Shown here piece by piece: positions 1-7,006 of a stretch of DNA of 64,000 bases (the first letter of the stretch is position 1; each line of letters opens with the position of its first letter). Source of the stretch: Mesorhizobium sp. J428 (GTDB lineage: Bacteria; Pseudomonadota; Alphaproteobacteria; Rhizobiales; Rhizobiaceae); NCBI RefSeq assembly GCF_024699925.1, contig NZ_JAJOMX010000001.1, positions 4,440,001-4,504,000 of the forward strand. The letters run 5' to 3'. Under the pieces are notes generated by a model. The model was not told the origin of the DNA and did not search any database. It saw only the letters and a list, made by a program, of their open reading frames with translations. The position numbers were made by a program, and so were the translations under genes.

Positions 1-1308
1 CAAAAGGTCGTGGAAGAGGCTCCGTCGCCCTTCCTCGACGAGGCGACCCGCAGGGCGATGGGCGAGCAGTCCGTCGCGCTCGCCAAGGCCGTCGACTACC
101 AGAGCGCCGGCACGGTCGAGTTCATCGTCGACAAGGACAAGAACTTCTACTTCCTCGAGATGAACACCCGTCTGCAGGTCGAGCATCCGGTGACGGAGCT
201 GGTGACCGGCATCGACCTCGTCGAGCAGATGATCCGCGTCGCGGCGGGCGAGAAGCTTGCGATCAAGCAGTCGGACGTGCGGCTGAACGGCTGGGCGGTG
301 GAAAGCCGCCTCTATGCCGAGGACCCGTATCGCAACTTCCTGCCGTCGATCGGTAGGCTGACCCGCTACCGCCCGCCGGCGGAAGGCAAGACCGGCGACA
401 TCGTCGTGCGCAACGACACGGGCGTGGTCGAGGGCGCCGAGATCTCGATGTATTACGACCCGATGATCGCAAAGCTGTGCACATGGGCGCCGGACCGGCT
501 GGAGGCGATCGACGCGATGTCGGAAGCGCTCGACCAGTTCGTGGTCGACGGCATCGAGCACAATATCCCGTTCCTCGCCGCCCTGATGCAGCATCCACGC
601 TGGCGCGAGGGCCGGTTGTCGACCGGCTTCATCGCCGAGGAGTTCCCGGACGGCTTTGCCCCACTCGCGCCGAGCGACGAGGACAAGCGCACGCTCGCCG
701 CCGTGGCGCTCGCAGCCGAACTGCTGCGACGCGACCGGCTCGACAGGCTCGGCGGACGGCTTGCCCCGCATTCGGGCGCGATCAAGCCGGACTGGGAGAT
801 CAGGGTCGGCGACGACTATGTGAAGGCCTCCATCATCGAGGGCATGGCGACCGTGCCGATGGAACTCGACCTGACGCTCGACGGCGGCAAGCCGGTCACC
901 GTCGTGTCGAACTGGCGGCCGGGCGAGCCGGTGTGGAACGGTACGATCGGCAGCCGCAAGGTCTCGGCGCAGGTGCGCCCCGTGCCGAACGGATACAGGC
1001 TCGCCTGGAAGGGCATGTCGGTCACGGCGCGCGCCATGCTGCCGCGCACGGCCGAGCTCGAGAAGCTGATGCCGGTCAAGCTGCCGCCGGACACGTCGAA
1101 GCTGCTGCTCTGCCCCATGCCCGGCATGCTGGTCTCGCTCGCTGTGGCGGAAGGCCAGGAGGTCAAGGCCGGCGAGACGCTGGCGGTGGTCGAGGCGATG
1201 AAGATGGAGAACGTGCTTCGCGCCGAGCGCGACCTCACCGTCTCCAAGATCAACGCCAAGGCCGGCGACAGCCTGGCGGTCGACGCGGTGATCATGGAGT
1301 TCGCGTGA
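1..1308 (+). CDS. pccA: Propionyl-CoA carboxylase, biotin-containing alpha subunit (5' end missing)
   Basis: The frame is open from base 1, so the gene begins upstream. The visible part starts inside the biotin carboxylase domain: QKVVEEAPS leads into the ATP-grasp core with EMNTRLQVEHPVTE (about residues 54-67 of the visible part), followed by the biotin carboxylase C-terminal domain. A linker/BT region follows, and then a biotinyl domain with EAMKMEN, whose second K (in MKM) is the biotinylated lysine. The enzyme carboxylates propionyl-CoA to methylmalonyl-CoA together with the PccB beta subunit. The FIAEEFPDGF stretch and the BT region favour PccA over AccC or methylcrotonyl-CoA carboxylase, although substrate cannot be proved from sequence. 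Its stop overlaps the GTG of the next gene by 3 bases (GTGA). Confidence 0.9.
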   Translation, partial: QKVVEEAPSPFLDEATRRAMGEQSVALAKAVDYQSAGTVEFIVDKDKNFYFLEMNTRLQVEHPVTELVTGIDLVEQMIRVAAGEKLAIKQSDVRLNGWAVESRLYAEDPYRNFLPSIGRLTRYRPPAEGKTGDIVVRNDTGVVEGAEISMYYDPMIAKLCTWAPDRLEAIDAMSEALDQFVVDGIEHNIPFLAALMQHPRWREGRLSTGFIAEEFPDGFAPLAPSDEDKRTLAAVALAAELLRRDRLDRLGGRLAPHSGAIKPDWEIRVGDDYVKASIIEGMATVPMELDLTLDGGKPVTVVSNWRPGEPVWNGTIGSRKVSAQVRPVPNGYRLAWKGMSVTARAMLPRTAELEKLMPVKLPPDTSKLLLCPMPGMLVSLAVAEGQEVKAGETLAVVEAMKMENVLRAERDLTVSKINAKAGDSLAVDAVIMEFA

Positions 1309-1826
1309 GCGAACGCGAGGAGCTTGGACCGGCACCGAGCCTCGAATCCCTGGTCGGGCTTCGACTGTCGATCATCCGTCGTGTCGTCGACATGCTCATC
1401 CTGCACTTCGGGGCGACCCGGGAGACGCGCACCCGAAAGGGAAAGCTCGCTTACGTTGGAGAACTCTCGGTGCACATCTCCGGGTCCTGGCGGATCGACG
1501 GACCTGAGAAGACGATCGTCGGGCAGGAAGACCTCCACGCGTTCGCAGGTGCAGAAAAGCCGGACAACTGGACCTACAAGAACGGGAATACGCGTCTGGA
1601 TGCCAAACTGGACGCGACCTTCCCATTCGACGCGCAAGGGTGGCGACCATCCGACGATGGCTTCACGGTCGCGTCGGTCGACATGTCTCGCTACGGCGAC
1701 CTCAGTATCGGTTTCGTCAATGATGTCGCGATCAGGGCGTTCCCCTCTTATACCGAACATGAATGCTGGCGTTTGTTCGAGCCGGGTGGCAAGAGCGATC
1801 ACCTGGTGGTTCCCGACTACAACTGA
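1305..1826 (+). CDS. Unrecognised conserved-looking protein coupled to pccA
   Basis: A 173-residue protein starting at a GTG that overlaps the pccA stop (GTGA), so it is probably translated by coupling. The family is not recognised. The sequence is soluble and acidic, with no signal peptide or membrane segment. It has a N-terminal segment LVGLRLSIIRRVVDMLILHF, a middle part resembling a beta-sandwich (GELSVHISGSWRI), and a C-terminal WRLFEPGGKSDHLVV. This layout is seen in small standalone proteins annotated as hypothetical, some of them immunity-like, but no function can be assigned. The sulfotransferase gene follows after 18 bases, so the three genes are probably co-transcribed. Confidence 0.7.
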   Translation: MSEREELGPAPSLESLVGLRLSIIRRVVDMLILHFGATRETRTRKGKLAYVGELSVHISGSWRIDGPEKTIVGQEDLHAFAGAEKPDNWTYKNGNTRLDAKLDATFPFDAQGWRPSDDGFTVASVDMSRYGDLSIGFVNDVAIRAFPSYTEHECWRLFEPGGKSDHLVVPDYN

Positions 1827-1844
1827 AGTCAGCGGCAGGGCTCT

Positions 1845-2600
1845 ATGTATTCCGCCTACATCATCTGCGCCACGCCGCGCACGGGGAGCACGCTTTTGTG
1901 TCGGCTGCTGAAATCCACCGGCAGAGCAGGCGATCCCGATTCCTTCATCAGCCGGTTCATTCCCGAATGGGCGGAGGCCTGGGGCGTGCCTCCGGCCGAA
2001 AGCCTCTCGCAGGAGGAGTTCGCCCGCGTCTATCTCGACGCGGCGATCAAGGCGGGGAAGGGCGGAACGGACATGTTCGGGCTGAGGCTGATGCGCGAGA
2101 ATGTCGCCGATCTCGATCGCTTCATCGATTTCGTTCATCCTGGCCTCACCCCAGGTAGCGCCCGTTTCGAGCGTGCATTCGGGCGGTTGCTCTACATCCA
2201 CCTGTCGCGCCGCGACAAGGTCGGGCAGGCCATCTCGCTGGTGAAGGCGGAGCAGTCCGGCCTCTGGCATGTCGCGCCGGACGGCAGCGAGATCGAACGT
2301 CTCGCGCCGCCGGCGGAGCCGTATTACGACTTCGCCCGCCTGCATCGTGAGGTTCTGGAGCTCGAGGGTTTTGATGCCGAGTGGAACACATGGTTCGCGG
2401 AGCAGGGGATCGAACCGCATCGTATCGTCTACGAGGATCTGTCAGCCGATCCCGCCGGGGAGCTTGCGCGGCTGTGCGTGGCGCTCGGAATCGAAGCTCC
2501 CGATGCCGTCGACGTGAAGCCCGCCGTGGCGAAGCTCGCCGATGCGACGAGCCGGGAGTGGGCGCAGCGATATCGGCGTGAGGTCGCTTCGGCGGGGTGA
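1845..2600 (+). CDS. Stf0-family sulfotransferase (LpsS-like)
   Basis: A 251-residue protein of the Stf0 family, which transfers sulfate from PAPS to a carbohydrate acceptor. Known members are the mycobacterial trehalose 2-sulfotransferase and rhizobial LpsS, which sulfates lipopolysaccharide. The N-terminal PAPS-binding signature is clear: ICATPRTGSTLLCRLLKSTG (residues 5-24), followed by DSFISRF. A second conserved region, YIHLSRRDKVGQAISLVKA, matches the family's conserved RxDKxxQAxS motif, and IVYEDLSADP is the usual C-terminal helix lead-in. The length is typical. By analogy with LpsS the acceptor may be a surface polysaccharide, but the neighbours give no confirmation. Confidence 0.85.
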   Translation: MYSAYIICATPRTGSTLLCRLLKSTGRAGDPDSFISRFIPEWAEAWGVPPAESLSQEEFARVYLDAAIKAGKGGTDMFGLRLMRENVADLDRFIDFVHPGLTPGSARFERAFGRLLYIHLSRRDKVGQAISLVKAEQSGLWHVAPDGSEIERLAPPAEPYYDFARLHREVLELEGFDAEWNTWFAEQGIEPHRIVYEDLSADPAGELARLCVALGIEAPDAVDVKPAVAKLADATSREWAQRYRREVASAG

Positions 2601-2710
2601 GTGCCCGGCACAGGCCCTGCTTCACACAATGATGCGATAGGGCCGCGCGAAGGCGTCGTCCGTGCGAGGGTTCGCGCGGGCGGAAAGACACAAGCCATCC
2701 CATCCCTGCA

Positions 2711-3523
2711 TCAGGACGTATCGTGCTGCTCCTGCGCCTCGTAGGCGAAGTAGTGCAGGTCGCGCAGAACGTCGTCGACTTCGTGGGGGCGGCGCGGCGA
2801 GCCGGGGCGGTGCAGGCCGTAGGCGCGACCCGGACGCAGCGTCGTCAGCCGGTGGAGCCGCCCGGCCTTGCGGAAGGCGTCGCGGCGCGCACGCCAGCGG
2901 GCGAGGCGCCTGGCCTGCCCCGGCAGGTCCTCGAGCGCGCGGCTGAGTGCTGCGACGCGCCGGCGCAGATATCCGGCCTCGAGCGCATCGTTGCGCGACG
3001 GCTCGTGCCTCGGCGCGACGGCAAAGGGTGTGGTCCAGCCGGGAATGAAGACGCGCGGCACGCCCGAGGCGCGGATGCGGAACGGCGGCGCGGTCAAGTC
3101 CGGCAAAGGGTCGAGGAGCGGGAAGGAGAGCCGGCCGGGTGCTGCCGGCGCGGCGGCAGGCGCGTCGGCCGCGGCGGGCGCCAGAGCGAGGCCCAGGCTG
3201 ACGGGAATGTGCGCGACCAGCGGCCCGCCCTTGCGCATGATCGCAGGCAGGGCCGGCGCAGGGGCGACCATGTCGCGGGCGGCGACGATCACCAGCCGCC
3301 GCAGGGCGGCCTCGGCCGGACGTAGCAGGCGGAACACGGTGCGGTGGGCCCAGCGCGGCAGGGTCGGACAGGGCAGATGGCCCACACCGGGTCCGGCCAG
3401 TGCCGCAGCCGAGCCATTCCCTGCCGCAAGGGACAGGTCGAGCCCGGCCATGGCGGCGAGCGTGGCGACGATCTCCCGCAAAAGCCTGACATTCCGTTCG
3501 ATCACCCCTTCCCAATCGATCAC
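2711..3523 (-). CDS. Unrecognised protein, convergent with the sulfotransferase gene
   Basis: A 270-residue protein read from a GTG start preceded by AAGGAG at good spacing on the minus strand. No family is recognised. The composition is rich in Ala, Pro and Arg, with a low-complexity Ala/Pro linker around residues 115-135. There is no signal peptide. A segment RVFIPGWTTPFAV is followed by a charged, probably helical C-terminal half with many Arg residues. Codon use is the same high-GC type as the neighbouring core genes, which supports it being real. The 110 bases separating it from the sulfotransferase gene contain no obvious terminator. Confidence 0.6.
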   Translation of the reverse strand: MIDWEGVIERNVRLLREIVATLAAMAGLDLSLAAGNGSAAALAGPGVGHLPCPTLPRWAHRTVFRLLRPAEAALRRLVIVAARDMVAPAPALPAIMRKGGPLVAHIPVSLGLALAPAAADAPAAAPAAPGRLSFPLLDPLPDLTAPPFRIRASGVPRVFIPGWTTPFAVAPRHEPSRNDALEAGYLRRRVAALSRALEDLPGQARRLARWRARRDAFRKAGRLHRLTTLRPGRAYGLHRPGSPRRPHEVDDVLRDLHYFAYEAQEQHDTS

Positions 3524-4068
3524 TGCCGACTCCTTTCGCGGGAGACAGTGTCGCCGCGATGCGCGGGTGGTGGATGGAAAATCGAATGGCGGATGGCGAA
3601 TGCCGAGCGGGGCAACGGGTTGGTGGGAGAGCGGGCGGAAATCGATGCACAGGGTGCGCGCATCTTCCCCCTTGCGGGGGAGATACGGAGCGCGATCGCC
3701 GCGATTGCGGAAGGGTGCGTCCGAGTGGGTAGGGCGTGGATGGCGGTAGTGGGGTGGGAAGCGGACTGGCAGCTCTTGGCGGCGCCATAGGGAAAGCAGA
3801 CGTCAAAAGCCGGGCGAATTTTTCCCAGCCGAAGCCGGCGAACTAAGAACCTGAATTCTGCACCGTGCAAGCTACTGACGTTGAAAGCCGTGAAAGTGGT
3901 GCAGAAATCTTGATTTATGCAACGGCGTCTAACAGTTTGCCAGTAATGGAGATAGCTCGCCGAGTTCATGCCAGCGACGAAAGTGTCTGGTCGCTGGCTT
4001 CCAGATCGGGGTTTTGAGAAGAACAGCCTGTTTGACTAAGAGTAGCGCTTCGCGCGGGCGGGGGAAAT
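3524..4068. other. Non-coding stretch at the left edge of the accessory islet
   Basis: About 545 bases between the divergent genes at 3523 and 4069. Base composition falls from the high-GC core to a more balanced sequence after about 3800. Several short open frames on both strands give Pro/Arg-rich translations with no family resemblance and are taken as spurious. Near-repetitive wording around 3580-3610 (ggatggaaaatcgaatggcg, then ggatggcgaatg) looks like degraded repeat remnants. No RNA gene was recognised. Confidence 0.5.
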
Positions 4069-4953
4069 ATGAAGTCCATTGTGACAATTAACGCATCGTT
4101 GCCCACCGTCGAGGATCGGTTCGAGCATTTCTCGGGGGCATCGCTCCGGGATTATGACATCGCGCTATTCGATCCCACTTTGCCATACCTTACCCGGATC
4201 GAATTTAGTGGCGGCGGTTCGTGCATTGATATCGAAAGCACAAAGCGACTTGCTTCCGCAATGAAGCATTGGGCGACGGAGATCAGCGTCGCCCTCTCGG
4301 CTGGCAAAACGATCTTTGTGCCTCTCGCTGAGTATGAGGAAGACTCCGGCGCCACCGGCTACGAACTAGGCACCCGAAACCGAAGGACATACAAAACGTA
4401 CGCGCTACACAATTACCAGGCCGTGCCGTTTCCGCTTTCGGTGAAGAACGCAAAAGGGCGCCAGATAACAGTCGCGGACGGAATGTTCAGAGGCCTCTTG
4501 GAAACTCTGAAGGAGGTTGCCTCCTATCGAGTCATTTTAGATGAGAGTGCCGGCAAACCGATATTTGCCGCGAAGGATGGAGCGGCAGTTGGTTCGGTGC
4601 TGAAACCAAAAGGCATGCCGGGCCACCTCGTGCTGCTGCCATACTTCAACATGATCGAGCACGACACCGCCGATCCCGAAATGTGGTCTGATGAAGCCGT
4701 GCGTCTGTCGCACGGGATAGTTGCGCAACTCCTCGCCGTGGATAAAGCCCTTAAGGCCGAGGGAGCCGTAACACCGCCGCCCAAGTGGTTGGCCAGCGCA
4801 CCTGTACCTAAGCAAGTGGAGGTGGTGTCCAAGGAGGTCGCGCGGATCGATGCCGAGATCGATCTGCTCGTAAGCAACAAAGCAGAAAAGCTGGCAGAAT
4901 CCGAGGCCTTGATGGCTCATTCGCGTTTGCTATTTGAGACCGGCAAGCCCTTA

Positions 4954-4957
4954 GAGG
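4954..4957. repeat. Target-site duplication, left copy (GAGG)
   Basis: The 4-bp direct repeat GAGG flanks the insertion sequence here and at 6152-6155. Deleting one copy plus the element restores an open reading frame across the host gene, which independently supports these boundaries. Confidence 0.85.
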
Positions 4958-5016
4958 TGACGTTGCCCCCTGGAATGCCCTCGGTTTGAACTGGACTCCG
5001 TCGAAAGGAGACGGAG

Positions 5017-5280
5017 ATGAAGAGAAGCCGGTTCACGGAAGACCAGATCATCGGCGTGCTGAAGGAGCACCAGGCGGGAATCCCGACGGCAGAGCTGTGC
5101 CGCAAACACGGGATCTCGGAGGCGACCTTCTACAACTGGCGTAATCGCTATGGCGGCATGGAAGTGTCGGACGCCCGGCGGCTGAGGAGCCTCGAGGACG
5201 AGAACCGGCGGCTGAAGAAGCTACTAGCGGAATCTATGCTGGACGTCGCGACGCTGAAGGAAGCACTGGGAAAGTTCTGA
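5017..5280 (+). CDS. IS3-family transposase OrfA (helix-turn-helix part)
   Basis: An 87-residue protein with AAGGAG upstream of its ATG. The N-terminal [16 protein letters not shown] and [20 protein letters not shown] form the HTH_Tnp_1 DNA-binding domain that recognises the IS ends. The C-terminal part ([14 protein letters not shown]) is a leucine-zipper-like helix for multimerisation. The last codons contain the heptamer G GGA AAG (5268-5274). A -1 ribosomal frameshift there would fuse OrfA to OrfB and produce the active OrfAB transposase. OrfA alone usually acts as a regulator in IS3 elements. Confidence 0.93.
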   Translation: MKRSRFTEDQIIGVLKEHQAGIPTAELCRKHGISEATFYNWRNRYGGMEVSDARRLRSLEDENRRLKKLLAESMLDVATLKEALGKF

Positions 5281-5303
5281 CGCCCAGGACAAGGAAGCGC
5301 TTC

Positions 5304-6125
5304 GTGGCCTGGGCGATCGAAGAGAAGTGCTACTCGCAGCGGCGTGCCTGCAGTCTGGTCGGGCTCGACCCGAAGACCTATCGCTATGCGTCGCGGCGAC
5401 CGGACGATGCCGCGGTGCGGGCGCGGCTGAAAGAGCTGGCGCTTGAGCGGCGTCGGTTCGGCTATCGGCGGCTGCTCATCCTTCTGCGGCGCGAGGGCAT
5501 CGAACTGAACCACAAGAAGCTGTTCCGGCTATACCGGGAGGAGCGGCTGACGGTGAAGAAGCGCGGCGGCCGCAAGCGGGCGCTGGGCACGCGGGCGCCG
5601 ATGACGCTGCCGCAGGGAGCAAACCAACGATGGAGCCTGGACTTCGTATCCGACATGCTCGCCGATGGCAGACGCTTCCGCGTCCTGGTGGTGGTCGACG
5701 ACTTCACTCGGGAGTGCCTGGCACTCGTGGTCGACACGTCACTGTCGGGCATGCGGGTGGCGCGGGAACTGGACGCCATCGTCGAGACGCGCGGCCGACC
5801 GCTGATGATCGTCTCCGACAACGGCACCGAGCTGACGTCGCGGGCGATCCTGCAGTGGCAGGAGGACAACCGCGTCGAGTGGCACTACATCGCGCCGGGC
5901 AAGCCGACCCAGAACGGCTTCGTCGAAAGCCTGAACGGCCGCTTGCGCGACGAATGCCTCAACGAGCACCTGTTCCGCGGCATGGCAGCGGCACGCCGCA
6001 TCATTGAAGAGTGGAGGATCGACTACAACGAGCACCGGCCACACACGAGCCTGCGTGGCCTCACCCCGAACGAGTTTGCAAACCGGTCCAGATCGGACCA
6101 CAAGGAGAACAGAGTCCAGTTATGA
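5304..6125 (+). CDS. IS3-family transposase OrfB (DDE integrase part)
   Basis: A 273-residue catalytic part with an rve integrase core. The DDE triad is visible as the Asp in [10 protein letters not shown], the Asp in IVSDNGTEL and the Glu in [14 protein letters not shown]. An N-terminal HTH_21-like region ([17 protein letters not shown]) precedes the core. The GTG at 5304 is only the first possible start in this frame. The reading frame is open back to the slippery site at 5268, giving the expected join [18 protein letters not shown], so the functional product is most likely OrfAB made by -1 frameshifting. The frame is intact to its stop just inside the right inverted repeat region. Confidence 0.93.
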   Translation: MAWAIEEKCYSQRRACSLVGLDPKTYRYASRRPDDAAVRARLKELALERRRFGYRRLLILLRREGIELNHKKLFRLYREERLTVKKRGGRKRALGTRAPMTLPQGANQRWSLDFVSDMLADGRRFRVLVVVDDFTRECLALVVDTSLSGMRVARELDAIVETRGRPLMIVSDNGTELTSRAILQWQEDNRVEWHYIAPGKPTQNGFVESLNGRLRDECLNEHLFRGMAAARRIIEEWRIDYNEHRPHTSLRGLTPNEFANRSRSDHKENRVQL

Positions 6126-6151
6126 ATGAGGGCTGATCGGGGGCAACGTCA

Positions 6152-6155
6152 GAGG
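6152..6155. repeat. Target-site duplication, right copy (GAGG)
   Basis: The right copy of the 4-bp duplication made by the IS3-family element. The host gene continues directly after it with CTGCAATAGAGGCC, read in the frame that joins the upstream half. Confidence 0.85.
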
Positions 6156-6795
6156 CTGCAATAGAGGCCGCCCTCCGACTGCTTGGCTTCACGGTGGAGA
6201 ACTACCGCGTGGGCGACGTCGAAATTGATCATATCTTCGTCGGGCCGTCAGGAGTCCGGATGATTGGTGAGTCAGAGGGCAAGGAAAATTCGTCAGTAGA
6301 CATCACCAAGTTTAGACAGCTCGAGTCCAACATTAACGAGGATTTTCAGCGAGAGGAGGTAAACACACCCGCCAAGGGAGTGCTCTTCGGCAATGCCTAC
6401 AGATTTACTGAGCCCGCGTTGAGGGCAGATCATTTTACGGCCAAGTGTCTGACCAATGCAAAGCGATTGGGAACAGCGCTCGTGCGCACATCAGACCTGT
6501 ACGATGCGATCGTTCACGTCCTTGATCACCCCGACGACCATCGTTTTGTCGAGCACTGTAGAATGGCAATCGAGGAGACAAGCGGCGGCATTGTGGTGTT
6601 CCCCGCACCTGTTAAAAACTTACCCGCTAGCCAAAGCGAGTAGTTTGCGCTCCAGATGGCGACCGAAGGCAGCTTTTGGGAAGATTGTGACTAGCCCTCG
6701 AACGGCCGCAATTGGGTCGTAAGCAGACACGGTTCCGTTCAGGCGACGGTCCGCCGCCGCTGCCGGGCGTGGCCCAGTGCACTCGGCAGTTCCCG

Positions 6796-6980
6796 CCCCC
6801 TCCACCACGCTTTGCGTGGTCGTCCTGCGGATCCCCCGTAAACGGGGGAGGATCAGCGCGCTCGACCGTCGCGTTTTTCTAACCCTTGATGAAGGCCACT
6901 TTCGGGAGGTCGGCGTGGCACCGGATCCTCCCCCGTTTACGGGGGATCCGCAGGACGACCGCCGAAGGCGGTGGAGGGGG
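6796..6980. repeat. Composite palindromic repeat, two inverted copies with internal hairpins
   Basis: Two arms, 6796-6854 and 6924-6980, are inverted copies of each other separated by about 69 bases. Each arm contains two small palindromes: CCCCCGT-AAACGGGGG, and a second one whose stem differs between arms. The second stem is ACCACGC/GCGTGGT in the left arm and ACCGCC/GGCGGT in the right, so both halves changed together. It lies between the disrupted accessory gene and the 3' end of dnaE. Short intergenic palindromes like this are common in rhizobial genomes, and the transcript could act as a terminator-like structure. Bases 6644-6795 show no gene. Confidence 0.8.
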
Positions 6981-7006
6981 CGATTCCGCGAAAGCGAGTA
7001 GGCGCT

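Larger units (their letters stand above)
4958..6151 (+). mobile_element. Complete IS3-family insertion sequence, IS407 group
   Basis: A 1194-bp element bounded by perfect 13-bp terminal inverted repeats (TGACGTTGCCCCC at 4958-4970 and its complement at 6139-6151). The similarity continues imperfectly inward to about 40 bp, including AACTGGACTC. Flanking copies of GAGG at 4954-4957 and 6152-6155 are a 4-bp target duplication, the usual length for the IS407 group. It holds orfA and orfB in the classic overlapping arrangement, both intact. The perfect ends, clean duplication and intact reading frames point to a recent and possibly still active insertion. Confidence 0.92.
4069..6643 (+). pseudogene. 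Nuclease-like gene split by an IS3-family element
   Basis: The two halves are 4069-4957 and 6156-6643. If the IS and one copy of the GAGG duplication are removed, they join in frame into one 458-residue protein. The join (GKPLE then AAIEAALRLLGF) rebuilds a motif known at the start of restriction-endonuclease-like domains. The N-terminal ~230 residues are unrecognised. A short charged helical segment (about residues 245-285) leads to the C-terminal domain, where EIDHIF and EGKEN are candidate PD-(D/E)xK residues (Asp, then Glu-Gly-Lys), followed by KFRQLE. After insertion the first half runs into IS sequence and stops at 4989. The second half has only an internal start. Codon use and GC are unlike the core genes, which suggests horizontal acquisition. 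A defence or DNA-processing role is inference. Confidence 0.8.

Noticed and set aside
3520..3969. 149-codon minus-strand frame in the islet edge
   Set aside because: The translation is Pro/Arg/Ser-rich without family resemblance and covers degraded repeat-like sequence.
6796..6980. CRISPR-like repeats
   Set aside because: There are only two arms, in inverted orientation, with internal palindromes and no spacers of regular length. No cas genes are nearby.
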